Source: JACDAN01 sp035711385
GTDB lineage: Bacteria > Actinomycetota > Thermoleophilia > Gaiellales > Gaiellaceae
Length of the DNA stretch: 18,709 nucleotides
Direction: 5' to 3'
Assembly (NCBI GenBank): GCA_035711385.1
Contig: DASTCG010000115.1
Coordinates: 1 to 18,709, forward strand
Part shown: positions 1 to 6,553 of the stretch, piece after piece
Numbering within the stretch: position 1 is the first letter of the stretch
How the letters are laid out: the number at the start of each line of letters is the position of its first letter
Position numbers and translations under genes: made by a program
The notes under the pieces: generated by a model
Databases searched by the model: none
Seen by the model: only the letters and a program-made list of their open reading frames with translations
Told to the model about the DNA's origin: nothing

Positions 1-191
1 TACGCGAGCGCCGGGTCGACGTAGTCGATGTCGACGCTCAGGCTGTGGTGGAACGTGCCGCCGACCCTTGCCTTCCCGGCTCCCGACGCCTGGGGAGCAG
101 CACTGGTGGAGGGGCCCGCAACAGCGGACGCCGCCAGCAGCCCGGCACCGACCAGGAGCATCGCGACCGAGAGCATGAGTCGTCTGTGCAT
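1..191 (-). CDS. Family-5 (peptide/oligopeptide) ABC transporter substrate-binding protein, N-terminal part only
   Basis: The reading frame starts with ATG at 191 and runs off the left edge of the window after 63 codons. The N-terminus has MHRR, then a hydrophobic core of about 18 residues, then small residues (AASAVAG), which is a Sec-type signal peptide. There is no lipobox cysteine, so it is probably secreted or anchored in another way. After an Ala/Ser-rich linker comes GGTFHHSLSVDIDYVDPALA. This matches the start of the mature SBP_bac_5 fold, where the usual pattern is GGTL...D...DPA. A strong Shine-Dalgarno (GGAAAGGAG) lies about 5 nt before the ATG and fixes the start. The OppC/DppC-type permease gene ends 131 bp upstream on the same strand, so the protein is probably the solute receptor of that transporter. 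The ligand cannot be told from the visible part; peptides are the family default. Confidence 0.75.
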   Translation of the reverse strand, partial: MHRRLMLSVAMLLVGAGLLAASAVAGPSTSAAPQASGAGKARVGGTFHHSLSVDIDYVDPALA

Positions 192-322
192 GAGACTCCT
201 TTCCGCGTTTCGAGTCGACACAGGCGGTTGCGCCGACTCGGGACGCCACACGCGTCCCGACCGATCAGACGACCGCGATCAGAATTGGTTAGCGGGCGAT
301 TATGAAACCGCGTCGGCCCGAC
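192..322 (-). other. Intergenic leader between permease and binding-protein genes
   Basis: This 131-bp gap holds no gene on either strand that I can support. It contains the distal arm of a hairpin at the permease stop (313-334), an 8-bp direct repeat CGATCAGA at 262-269 and 276-283, a perfect 9-bp inverted repeat at 238-260, and the ribosome binding site of the binding-protein gene. It is long for an operon made of overlapping genes, so the binding protein may have its own promoter or its own mRNA processing signals. I could not find a convincing -35/-10 pair. Confidence 0.5.
238..260 (-). promoter_or_regulatory. Perfect 9-bp inverted repeat upstream of the binding-protein gene
   Basis: TCGGGACGC pairs perfectly with GCGTCCCGA around a 5-nt loop (CACAC on the plus strand). 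It sits 47-69 nt upstream of the ATG at 191 and has no T-run on either side, so it does not look like an intrinsic terminator. It could be an operator for a dimeric repressor, or an mRNA stem-loop that stabilises the binding-protein message relative to the permease message, as known for other ABC transporter operons. The function is inferred. Confidence 0.45.
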
Positions 323-334
323 TCAGTGGGCCGA
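313..334 (-). terminator. Hairpin across the permease stop codon
   Basis: TCGGCCC (313-319) pairs perfectly with GGGCCGA (328-334) around an 8-nt loop that contains the permease TGA. In the transcribed direction the hairpin is followed by CGCGGTTTCATAAT, which is only mildly T-rich. It may be a weak or factor-assisted terminator, or a processing site between permease and binding-protein messages. Confidence 0.35.
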
Positions 335-1399
335 TCCACGTGGATCGAACGCATCCCGCAGACCGTCGCCGAGCAGGTTGAAGGCCAGCGTCGTGACCAG
401 GACGGCAGCCCCCGGCCAGACCATCAGCCACGGCTGCTGCAGGTAGAACTCCGGCGCCGTCGAGAGCAGCGATCCCCAGCTCGCGGTCGGCAGCTTGATG
501 CCCACGCCCAGGAACGAGAGGCCCGCCTCGAAGAGCACGAACTGGGCGACGATCAGCGTCGAGTAGACGATGATCGGCGCCACCAAGTGCGGAAGCAGGT
601 GCGACCGGATGATCCGCCAGTCGCTCGAGCCGACCATCTGCGCGGCCTCGATGAACTCCTTCTCGCGGAGCGACAGCACCTGGGCGCGGACGATTCGCGC
701 CGGGTAGAACCAGCCGAAGATGCCGAACACGACCACGAGCATCAGTACGCCGGGTGGTAAGACGCCGCCGAAGGTGATGTCCTGCATGCGGTCGCCGACG
801 GTCGCGGCGAGCGCGATCACGAACAAGAGCAGCGGGAAGGCCATCACGATCTCCGTCAATCGCGAGATCAGGGAGTCGATCCCGCCTCGGAAGAAGCCGG
901 CCGTCGCTCCTAAGAGCACGCCGATGAACATCGAGAGCATCGTCGCCCCGATCGCGACCTCCAGCGAGACGCGCGCCCCGTAGAGCAAACGCAGCAGCTC
1001 GTCTCGACCCAGGGTGTCCGCCGTGCCGAGCGGGAAGAAGATCGCCTCCTCCTTGCCGGTCTCGGGGTTGAAGTCCTTCGTGTGCGTCAGCGGGCCGACC
1101 GGGACCAGGTTCATGTCGACGCCCACACCTGGCGTCGGATGGATGTCGTTCGGCCCGTGGCCGAGCCATCGCTCGGCGAGCGGGCCCCCGACGGAGGCGG
1201 CAAGGATCAGCAGGATGATCACGAAGCCGCTTGCAATCGCGACCTTGTCCTTCCTGAAGCGGATCCAGACTTGCTCCCAGTAGCCGCGCGCGCGAACGGC
1301 CTGCACCTCGCCGAGCCCCGGGCCGCCTTCGAGCGCGACCTCGGCTGCGAGGCCAGCGCCTGCCGAGAGGACTTCTCTTCCCTGTTCCTTTTGCGCCAT
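323..1399 (-). CDS. ABC transporter permease, OppC/DppC type
   Basis: This 358-aa inner-membrane permease would form half of the channel of a peptide/nickel-type ABC importer. Residues about 40-75 match the OppC_N segment (a short cytoplasmic lead WEQVWIRFRKDKVA and then the first membrane helix). An extracytoplasmic stretch of about 75 residues follows, and then the BPD_transp_1 domain with the usual helices. The EAA loop that docks to the ATPase is clear: EAAQMVGSSDWRIIRSHLLP at about residue 245. The C-terminus (NLLGDGLRDAFDPR) is the standard OppC ending. ATG at 1399 is chosen; there is no good Shine-Dalgarno, and a TATGCT hexamer lies 12 nt before it. The partner permease (OppB/DppB) and the ATPases are not in the window. 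The gene follows atpG after 66 bp, where atpD would be expected. The substrate is unknown. Confidence 0.9.
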   Translation of the reverse strand: MAQKEQGREVLSAGAGLAAEVALEGGPGLGEVQAVRARGYWEQVWIRFRKDKVAIASGFVIILLILAASVGGPLAERWLGHGPNDIHPTPGVGVDMNLVPVGPLTHTKDFNPETGKEEAIFFPLGTADTLGRDELLRLLYGARVSLEVAIGATMLSMFIGVLLGATAGFFRGGIDSLISRLTEIVMAFPLLLFVIALAATVGDRMQDITFGGVLPPGVLMLVVVFGIFGWFYPARIVRAQVLSLREKEFIEAAQMVGSSDWRIIRSHLLPHLVAPIIVYSTLIVAQFVLFEAGLSFLGVGIKLPTASWGSLLSTAPEFYLQQPWLMVWPGAAVLVTTLAFNLLGDGLRDAFDPRGSAH

Positions 1400-1411
1400 T
1401 GAAGGATCTAG

Positions 1412-1417
1412 AGCATA
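1412..1417 (-). promoter_or_regulatory. Possible -10 element for the permease gene
   Basis: TATGCT on the minus strand lies 12 nt before the permease ATG. No -35 match is visible 16-18 nt upstream. The same hexamer occurs before the atpZ-like gene. The absence of a Shine-Dalgarno and the change of function after atpG make a new transcription start here plausible but unproven. Confidence 0.25.
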
Positions 1418-1419
1418 AC

Positions 1420-1436
1420 GGCGGGGGGTCGCCGCC
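1420..1436 (-). terminator. Weak hairpin after atpG
   Basis: On the minus strand GGCGG and CCGCC form a 5-bp stem with a 7-nt loop in the 66-bp gap between atpG and the permease gene, followed by GTTATG. There is no T-run. It could end the atp transcript weakly, or be chance in GC-rich DNA. Confidence 0.2.
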
Positions 1437-1465
1437 TTCGATTAGACGTCCTGATCGCCGCCGAG

Positions 1466-2353
1466 TTAGGACTGCGTGAGCGCGTCGGCGCCGGCGACGA
1501 CCTCGAGGATCTCCTGCGTGATCTCCGCCTGGCGGGCGCGGTTCATGGCGAGCGTGAGGCTCTCGATCAGCTCCGCCGCGTTCTTGGAGGCGTTTCGCAT
1601 CGCCGTCATCCGCGCTCCCTGCTCGGAGGCGGCGGACTCGAGCAGCGCCCGGTAGAGCTCCGTCTCCACGTACACGGGCAAGAGGCGCTCCAGGATCTGC
1701 TCGGGCTCGGGCTCGTAGATGAAGTCGCCGACGAGCGCTGGCGGCGTCTCGTCGCCGGCCTCGAGCACGCTCTCGGGGATCGGGAGGATCTCCTGCTCCA
1801 CGACCCGCTGGACGAGCGGTGACTCGAAGTGGTTGTAGACGACGATGACGCTGTCGACTGCCTCCTCCGAGTACAGCTCCGTGATGTAGTGCGCGATCGC
1901 CTGCGCGTCGGAGTAGGCCGGGCGATCGCTGAAGCCGATCCACGCCTGCTCCACCTCGTACCTGCGGAAGCGGAGCGTCGAGGCGCCCTTCCGGCCGGAC
2001 ACGAGCCACCGGACGTCCACGCCGTCGCCGCGCAGCCGGCGCTCCACGGTGAAGACGTGCCGGAGGATCTGGGCATTGAACGCGCCGGCGAGGCCGCGGT
2101 CACCCGTGAGCGCGAGAATCGCCGCGTTGCGGACCTCGCGCCGCTGGAGCAGCGGCAAGCCCTGGACGGACGTACTCGCCCGCGCCGTGCCGACCATCAG
2201 CTCCAGCATCCGGTCGGCGTACGGACGCATCGCCTCGATGCGCGCCTGGGCACGCCTGAGGCGGGCGCCCGCGACGAGCTCCATCGCCTTCGTGATCTTG
2301 CGCGTGTTCCGGACCGACCGGATGCGGCGCCTGATGTCCTGGACGGTCTCCAA
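1466..2353 (-). CDS. atpG: F1Fo ATP synthase subunit gamma
   Basis: This is the central rotor shaft of F1, 295 aa. The N-terminal helix (DIRRRIRSVRNTRKITKAME) and the C-terminal helix (ASKNAAELIESLTLAMNRAR, then ITQEILEVVAGADAL) are the two conserved halves of the gamma coiled coil. LTGDRGLAGAFN corresponds to the conserved DRGLCG-N segment. The start is TTG at 2353, five bases after the atpA stop. It is the only initiation codon in this frame near the conserved N-terminus; the Shine-Dalgarno is weak (GGTGG about 10 nt upstream), so translation is probably coupled to atpA. A longer reading frame extends upstream through atpA but is out of phase with real coding. This is the last ATP synthase gene here: atpD and atpC do not follow. 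Confidence 0.95.
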   Translation of the reverse strand: METVQDIRRRIRSVRNTRKITKAMELVAGARLRRAQARIEAMRPYADRMLELMVGTARASTSVQGLPLLQRREVRNAAILALTGDRGLAGAFNAQILRHVFTVERRLRGDGVDVRWLVSGRKGASTLRFRRYEVEQAWIGFSDRPAYSDAQAIAHYITELYSEEAVDSVIVVYNHFESPLVQRVVEQEILPIPESVLEAGDETPPALVGDFIYEPEPEQILERLLPVYVETELYRALLESAASEQGARMTAMRNASKNAAELIESLTLAMNRARQAEITQEILEVVAGADALTQS

Positions 2354-2358
2354 CGCGG

Positions 2359-3882
2359 TTAGACCACCGACTCTTCCTGCACGGCGAAGTTCTGCTTGAA
2401 CTTCTCGACTTCGCTCCTGAGCCGCTCCTCGACGTCTTCGGAGAGATCGCCGGTCTCGCGAATCTCCTTGTAGATCGTCCCCTCCGCCCGGAGGTACTCG
2501 CGCAGCTCGTCCTGGAAGCGCGGCACCTGCGGGGTCGGGATGTCGTCGAGGTAGCCGTTGACGCCGACCCAGATCGCCACCACCTGCTCCTCCATCGGCC
2601 ACGGCTGGTACTGCGGCTGGTTGAGCGTCGCCACCATGCGCTCGCCGCGCGCGAGCGTCCGTTGCGTCGCCGGGTCGAGCTCCGAGCCGAACTGGGCGAA
2701 GGCCTCGAGCTCCCGGTACTGGGAGAGCTCGAGCCGGAGCCGCCCCGCGACCTTCTTCATCGCCTTCGTCTGGGCGCTCGCTCCCACCCGCGAGACGGAG
2801 ATGCCGACGTTGACGGCGGGCCGCACGCCCGAGAAGAAGAGATCCGACTCCAGGAAGATCTGGCCGTCGGTGATCGAGATCACGTTCGTGGGGATGTACG
2901 CCGCGATGTCGCCGGCCTGTGTCTCGATCAGCGGAAGCGCCGTCAGCGAGCCGCCGCCGAGCTCGTCCGACAGCTTGCACGCGCGCTCGAGCAGCCGCGA
3001 GTGGAGGTAGAACACGTCGCCCGGGAATGCCTCGCGCCCGGGCGGTCGCCGGAGGAGGAGCGAGAGCTGGCGATACGCGTCGGCGTGCTTGGAGAGGTCG
3101 TCGTACATGCAGAGCGCATGTCCGCCGTTGAACATGATGTGCTCGCCCATCGCACAGCCGGCGAACGGCGCCATCCACTTGATCGGCGCCGCCTCGTACG
3201 CCGCGGCGGTGACGATGATCGTGTAGTCCATCGCTCCGGCATCGCGGAGGCGTTCGTAGACCTGCGCGACGGTCGAGGCCTTCTGGCCGATCGCGACGTA
3301 GATGCAGATCACGTCGCCGCCACGCTGGTTCAGGATCGTGTCCAGCAGGATCGCCGTCTTTCCGGTCGAGCGGTCGCCGATGATCAGCTCGCGCTGGCCA
3401 CGGCCCACGTTCGTCATCGAGTCGATCGCCTTGATCCCGGTCATGAGCGGCTCCTTGACCGGCTGGCGATCGACGACGCCCGGCGCCTTGAACTCGAGCG
3501 GCCGCGTCTCGGTCGCCTGGATCGGCGGGCCGCCGTCGATTGGGTTCCCGAGGGGATCGACGATGCGGCCCACAAGGTCGTCGCCGACCGGCACGCTCGC
3601 GACGTGCCCCGTCCGCTTCACCGGCTCGCCTTCCTTGAGCAGCTCCCACTCGCCGAAGAGCGCCGCGCCGACGTTGTCCTCCTCGAGGTTGAACGCGATG
3701 CCGGTGACCCCGTGCTCGAGCTCGAGCATCTCCATCGCGACGGCGTTCTCGAGTCCGTGGATGCGGGCGATCCCGTCTCCGACCTGCAGCACGCCGCCGA
3801 CCTCCGCGAGGTCGGTCTCGACGTCGTACTGCTCGATCCGCTCCTTGAGGATCGACGTGATCTCTTCCGGGCGCAGTCTCAA
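2359..3882 (-). CDS. atpA: F1Fo ATP synthase subunit alpha
   Basis: This 507-aa protein is the non-catalytic nucleotide-binding subunit of the F1 hexamer. Residues about 25-92 are the beta-barrel and about 93-375 the nucleotide-binding domain. The P-loop is GDRSTGKT at 169-176, with Ser where most alpha subunits have Gln (GDRQTGKT). Other marks are YDDLSK at 260-265, the RRPPGREAFPGDVFYLHSRL block from 278, VISITDGQIFLE from 334, and VSRVG with the arginine finger at Arg365. The start is TTG at 3882. AAGGAG lies 7 nt before it, overlapping the end of atpH, which supports TTG over internal ATGs. It sits two codons after the atpH stop, in the same frame. The length and the C-terminal helical domain are normal. 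Confidence 0.98.
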   Translation of the reverse strand: MRLRPEEITSILKERIEQYDVETDLAEVGGVLQVGDGIARIHGLENAVAMEMLELEHGVTGIAFNLEEDNVGAALFGEWELLKEGEPVKRTGHVASVPVGDDLVGRIVDPLGNPIDGGPPIQATETRPLEFKAPGVVDRQPVKEPLMTGIKAIDSMTNVGRGQRELIIGDRSTGKTAILLDTILNQRGGDVICIYVAIGQKASTVAQVYERLRDAGAMDYTIIVTAAAYEAAPIKWMAPFAGCAMGEHIMFNGGHALCMYDDLSKHADAYRQLSLLLRRPPGREAFPGDVFYLHSRLLERACKLSDELGGGSLTALPLIETQAGDIAAYIPTNVISITDGQIFLESDLFFSGVRPAVNVGISVSRVGASAQTKAMKKVAGRLRLELSQYRELEAFAQFGSELDPATQRTLARGERMVATLNQPQYQPWPMEEQVVAIWVGVNGYLDDIPTPQVPRFQDELREYLRAEGTIYKEIRETGDLSEDVEERLRSEVEKFKQNFAVQEESVV

Positions 3883-3885
3883 GTC

Positions 3886-4425
3886 CTAGCTCCTTCCGGT
3901 TCCGGTCAGCTGACGGCGTAGGAGCTGCAGGCGGGACCGGATGCTCGCGTCGACGCGATGCGATCCGGCCTGCAGCACGAATCCTCCGATGAGGGTTGGG
4001 TCGACCTTGCGGGTGGCGCGAAGCTTGCGGTCGGAGACGCCCTCGATGCGGGCGAGGATGCGGTTCGCCTCCTCGTCCGAGAGGTCCACGGCGGTCGTGA
4101 GCTCGACGTCGATGATGCCCTCGTCCCGCGCGACGAGCGCCTCGAACTCCCCGGCGATCGCCGGGAGCTCGTCGGTACGGCCCTTCTCCGCGACGAGCAG
4201 CAGGAAGTTGCGCACGGTCTCGTCGAAGTCGGCCAGGATCGAGCGCAGGGCCTCGACCCGGTCGCTCGTGTCGATCTCCGGGTTCTCGAGCAGCGCGCGC
4301 AGCTCGGGCACCTGCTCCACGGCGCGGAGGAACTCGGCGAGCTCCTCGCGGACCAGCTCGAGCTTCCCCTGTTCCTTCCCGGACTCGAAGAGCGCGTTCG
4401 CGTAGATCCGCTCGGCGACCGGCAC
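3886..4425 (-). CDS. atpH: F1Fo ATP synthase subunit delta (OSCP family)
   Basis: This 179-aa stator protein links the top of F1 to the b-subunit stalk. The N-terminal six-helix domain begins with the typical AERIYANALFESG. The C-terminal part carries the conserved VDPTLIGGFVLQAGSHRVDA and SIRSRLQLLRRQL, the usual end of the family. The start is GTG at 4425, directly after the atpF TAG with no spacer, and GGAGG lies 8 nt before it inside atpF. Translation is therefore likely coupled to atpF. Length is as expected for a free delta subunit; it is not the b-delta fusion seen in mycobacteria. Confidence 0.95.
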   Translation of the reverse strand: MPVAERIYANALFESGKEQGKLELVREELAEFLRAVEQVPELRALLENPEIDTSDRVEALRSILADFDETVRNFLLLVAEKGRTDELPAIAGEFEALVARDEGIIDVELTTAVDLSDEEANRILARIEGVSDRKLRATRKVDPTLIGGFVLQAGSHRVDASIRSRLQLLRRQLTGTGRS

Positions 4426-4950
4426 CTACTTGCCCTCCAGGACCGAGAAGTCGAGCTCGCCGATCGCATCGTCGATCAGGCGCCGGTGATCCTCCTCGGT
4501 GAGGACCTTGCCGGTGACCTTGCTCGTCGCGATCACGGTCAGGTCGGCCACCTCGGCACGGATCTGCTCGAGCGCGCGGCGCGTCTCCGCCTCGATCTGC
4601 TTGGTCGTGTCGTCGATGCGGCGCCGGCGCTCGGCCTCGAGCTCCTCCTTCATCCGGTCGCGCTGCGACTCGCCGACGCGTCTCGCCTCGGCCAGGATGC
4701 TCTCGGCGTCTCCGCGGGCCTGCTGGATCATCGCCCGGTGCTCCTCGAGCAGCTGCCGGGCCTCGCTCCGGGCTTGCTCGGCCTCCTCGATCGCCTGGCG
4801 GATCCGCTCTCGTCGGGCGTCGATCGCCTTCTGTACCGGCCCGAAGATGTACCGCCGCAGCACCCAGAACGTGATGCCGAAGCACACGAGCGTCCAGATC
4901 ATGAGACCGGGCACGACCTCGATCAGCGGGTTGGCTGCGAAGACGCTCAT
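4426..4950 (-). CDS. atpF: F1Fo ATP synthase subunit b
   Basis: This 174-aa peripheral stalk protein has a single N-terminal membrane helix (about residues 12-32, VVPGLMIWTLVCFGITFWVL), then RRYIFGPVQKAIDARRERI, the conserved junction where the helix leaves the membrane. The rest, to about residue 140, is a long charged coiled coil rich in Glu, Arg and Ala that forms the dimeric stator. The C-terminus (DDAIGELDFSVLEGK) would contact delta. ATG at 4950 lies 4 nt after the atpE stop. No Shine-Dalgarno is evident, so initiation probably depends on coupling to atpE. Only one b gene is present, with no b'. Confidence 0.95.
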   Translation of the reverse strand: MSVFAANPLIEVVPGLMIWTLVCFGITFWVLRRYIFGPVQKAIDARRERIRQAIEEAEQARSEARQLLEEHRAMIQQARGDAESILAEARRVGESQRDRMKEELEAERRRRIDDTTKQIEAETRRALEQIRAEVADLTVIATSKVTGKVLTEEDHRRLIDDAIGELDFSVLEGK

Positions 4951-4954
4951 GCAG

Positions 4955-5221
4955 CTAGACGAGGACGAAGGCGAGGAGCCCGCCGATGAGGCCGTAGAAG
5001 ACGACGGCCTCGGTCAGCGCGAAGCCGAGCCACTGGATCCCCTGGAGCTCGCCGCGGAGCTCGGGCTGGCGGGCGACGGCCTGGATCATCGAGCCGAAGA
5101 TGTTGCCGATCCCGACGCCGGCGCCGAGCGCGCCCAGGCCGATGCCGAGGGCGAGCGCGATCGCCTTACCGGCGTCGACGCCGTCGTCGGCTGCTGCGAA
5201 CACGATTGCAGCCACGTTCAT
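4955..5221 (-). CDS. atpE: F1Fo ATP synthase subunit c (rotor ring)
   Basis: This 88-aa hairpin of two membrane helices builds the proton-driven ring. Helix 1 contains the glycine-rich packing motif (GIGLGALGAGVGIG, about residues 26-39). The cytoplasmic loop is RQPEL at 51-55. Helix 2 carries the ion-binding carboxylate Glu71 in LTEAVVFYGL. The residues after the Glu are Ala-Val-Val rather than Ser/Thr, so H+ rather than Na+ coupling is favoured; this is inference. The N-terminus is somewhat longer than in E. coli, with a short acidic lead (ADDGVDAGK). ATG at 5221 has a strong Shine-Dalgarno (AAAGGAGGA), the best of the operon, which fits the high stoichiometry needed for c. Confidence 0.97.
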   Translation of the reverse strand: MNVAAIVFAAADDGVDAGKAIALALGIGLGALGAGVGIGNIFGSMIQAVARQPELRGELQGIQWLGFALTEAVVFYGLIGGLLAFVLV

Positions 5222-5231
5222 CCTTCCTCCT

Positions 5232-6164
5232 TTAGTGGTCCGGCTCGATCGCCGAGCCGATGTAGATGGCGGACAGGGCAGCGAAGATGTAGGCCTGGAT
5301 CGAGACGACGATCAGGACCTCGAAGAGGTAGAACGCCGTCGCGGCCGGCACGACGAGCGGCGCCAGGAAGTAGTTCTCGAGCACGAACATCAGCCCGATG
5401 AAGGTGAGGATCAGCATGTGGCCGGCGAGCATGTTCGCGTAGAGACGGACGGACAGCGAGACGAGCCGCATGAGCTGGCCGAGGATCTCGAGCGCGTAGA
5501 GGAGCGCGAGCGGCACCGCCGTCTTGAGCGAGAACGCCGGCATCCCGCCCGGCATGAAGCTGGCGAAGTAGCGGCGGGTGCCGTTCTCGCGGATCCCCTC
5601 CACGTGCGTGAAGAGGAACGTCATGAGCGCCAGGGCGAGGGTCACCGAGAGGGTCGACGTCGCGGCGTAGATCGCCAGCGTCGGCAGCTCGACCCCGAAC
5701 AGGGTGAACGTCTCGTCCGAGATCGGCAGCGGGATGAACCCGATCATGTTCAGGACCCAGATGAAGAGCGCGAGCGAGGCCACGTACGGGAACCACCGTC
5801 CGATCGCCTTCGTGGGCAGGCCCTGCTCGGCGATCTGGGTCTGCGTGATCTCGTAGACCCACTCGCCGACCGTCTGCCGGCGGTCCGGGTCGCTCTTGAG
5901 GCGCCAGCGCATGAGCAGCCAGCCCAGGAGGATCGTGAGCACCGAGCCGAGGATCAGGTACGCGACGGCCTTGTTGATCGAGAGGTCGAGGGGGCCGATG
6001 TGGATCGGAATCCAGTCGTGGAGCAGCCACTCCTCGGAGGGGTCGAACTTCTCCTCGTCGCCGTTCTCGGTTGCCGCTGCCGCGACCGCCGGAAGAACGA
6101 GCGCCAGGCTGACGGCACCGAGGCCTACGGCCCCTGGAGTGATCCAGCGCGACCCATGCCTCAT
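5232..6164 (-). CDS. atpB: F1Fo ATP synthase subunit a
   Basis: This 310-aa membrane protein forms the two proton half-channels against the c ring. The essential arginine is Arg240 in LVSLSVRLYANMLAGH. The partner Gln290 lies in VSIQAYIFAALSAIY. The conserved NMIGFIPLP segment is at 139-147. The N-terminus has a stretch (about residues 11-31) that looks like a cleavable Sec signal with an AVAAAA site, followed by an acidic segment before the first conserved helix near 65-85. ATG at 6164 overlaps the upstream atpI-like stop in an ATGA, so the two are probably translationally coupled. The stop lies just before the strong atpE ribosome binding site. Confidence 0.97.
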   Translation of the reverse strand: MRHGSRWITPGAVGLGAVSLALVLPAVAAAATENGDEEKFDPSEEWLLHDWIPIHIGPLDLSINKAVAYLILGSVLTILLGWLLMRWRLKSDPDRRQTVGEWVYEITQTQIAEQGLPTKAIGRWFPYVASLALFIWVLNMIGFIPLPISDETFTLFGVELPTLAIYAATSTLSVTLALALMTFLFTHVEGIRENGTRRYFASFMPGGMPAFSLKTAVPLALLYALEILGQLMRLVSLSVRLYANMLAGHMLILTFIGLMFVLENYFLAPLVVPAATAFYLFEVLIVVSIQAYIFAALSAIYIGSAIEPDH

Positions 6165-6553
6165 CGCGGTGGCGCGCTCCCGAAGTAGGTGAGCAGGGAG
6201 AGACCGAGCTCCAGGCTGTAGGCGACCGCGTAGAGGAGCCCGGCGGCGACGCCGACCTGGGCGTTCTGGGCAGCGACGGCGATCACGACCACCATCACGG
6301 CGATCGGCCTGAACATCATCCCGACTCCCCTCACTCCTGCGGCGGCGAGATTATCCGCGCCCAGCTCGAGCCGTGAAAGGAGGAGGGCGATCGCTTGCGC
6401 GGCGACCCAGACGACGGCGCCGAGCGCCCAGCCGCGAAGCGGCCAGCCTGCGGTGACGAAGACCGGAAGGGCGAGCGCGATCACGCAGGCGCCCGCGGCG
6501 ACGGGCACGAGCCGTCCCGGAACGGGCCGCGGAGTCGCCCAGACCTCTCTCAC
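6161..6553 (-). CDS. atpI: AtpI-like ATP synthase assembly membrane protein
   Basis: This protein of about 130 aa has four predicted membrane helices (about residues 14-34, 40-60, 76-95 and 99-122). A short basic lead precedes the first. That layout, and its position directly before atpB, match AtpI, which helps c-ring assembly and is thought to handle Mg2+. Sequence similarity to AtpI is weak by eye, as is normal for this fast-changing family. The start is GTG at 6553, which overlaps the upstream TGA as GTGA; AGGGA lies about 9 nt upstream. The stop overlaps the atpB ATG as ATGA. Both overlaps support this frame over the longer open frame that continues upstream to 6886. Confidence 0.7.
   Translation of the reverse strand: MREVWATPRPVPGRLVPVAAGACVIALALPVFVTAGWPLRGWALGAVVWVAAQAIALLLSRLELGADNLAAAGVRGVGMMFRPIAVMVVVIAVAAQNAQVGVAAGLLYAVAYSLELGLSLLTYFGSAPPR

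Noticed and set aside
28..381. Small plus-strand open frame at the left edge
   Set aside because: It overlaps the SBP signal peptide coding region and a non-coding gap, lacks a ribosome binding site and resembles no protein I know.
2662..3921. Plus-strand open frame antisense to atpA
   Set aside because: Low-complexity composition, no recognisable domain, and atpA on the other strand is certain.
2354..4885. Very long minus-strand frame continuing upstream of atpG (over 1100 codons in total)
   Set aside because: It is the alternate frame of atpA, atpH and atpF, rich in Arg/Pro/Gly runs typical of shadow translation in GC-rich DNA; gamma starts at the TTG at 2353.
3886..4950. Mycobacterial-type b-delta fusion
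   Set aside because: atpF and atpH are separate, with a TAG stop directly followed by a GTG start that has its own SD.
4955..5221. Sodium-type c subunit
   Set aside because: The residues after Glu71 are Ala-Val-Val rather than the Ser/Thr usual for Na+ ligands.
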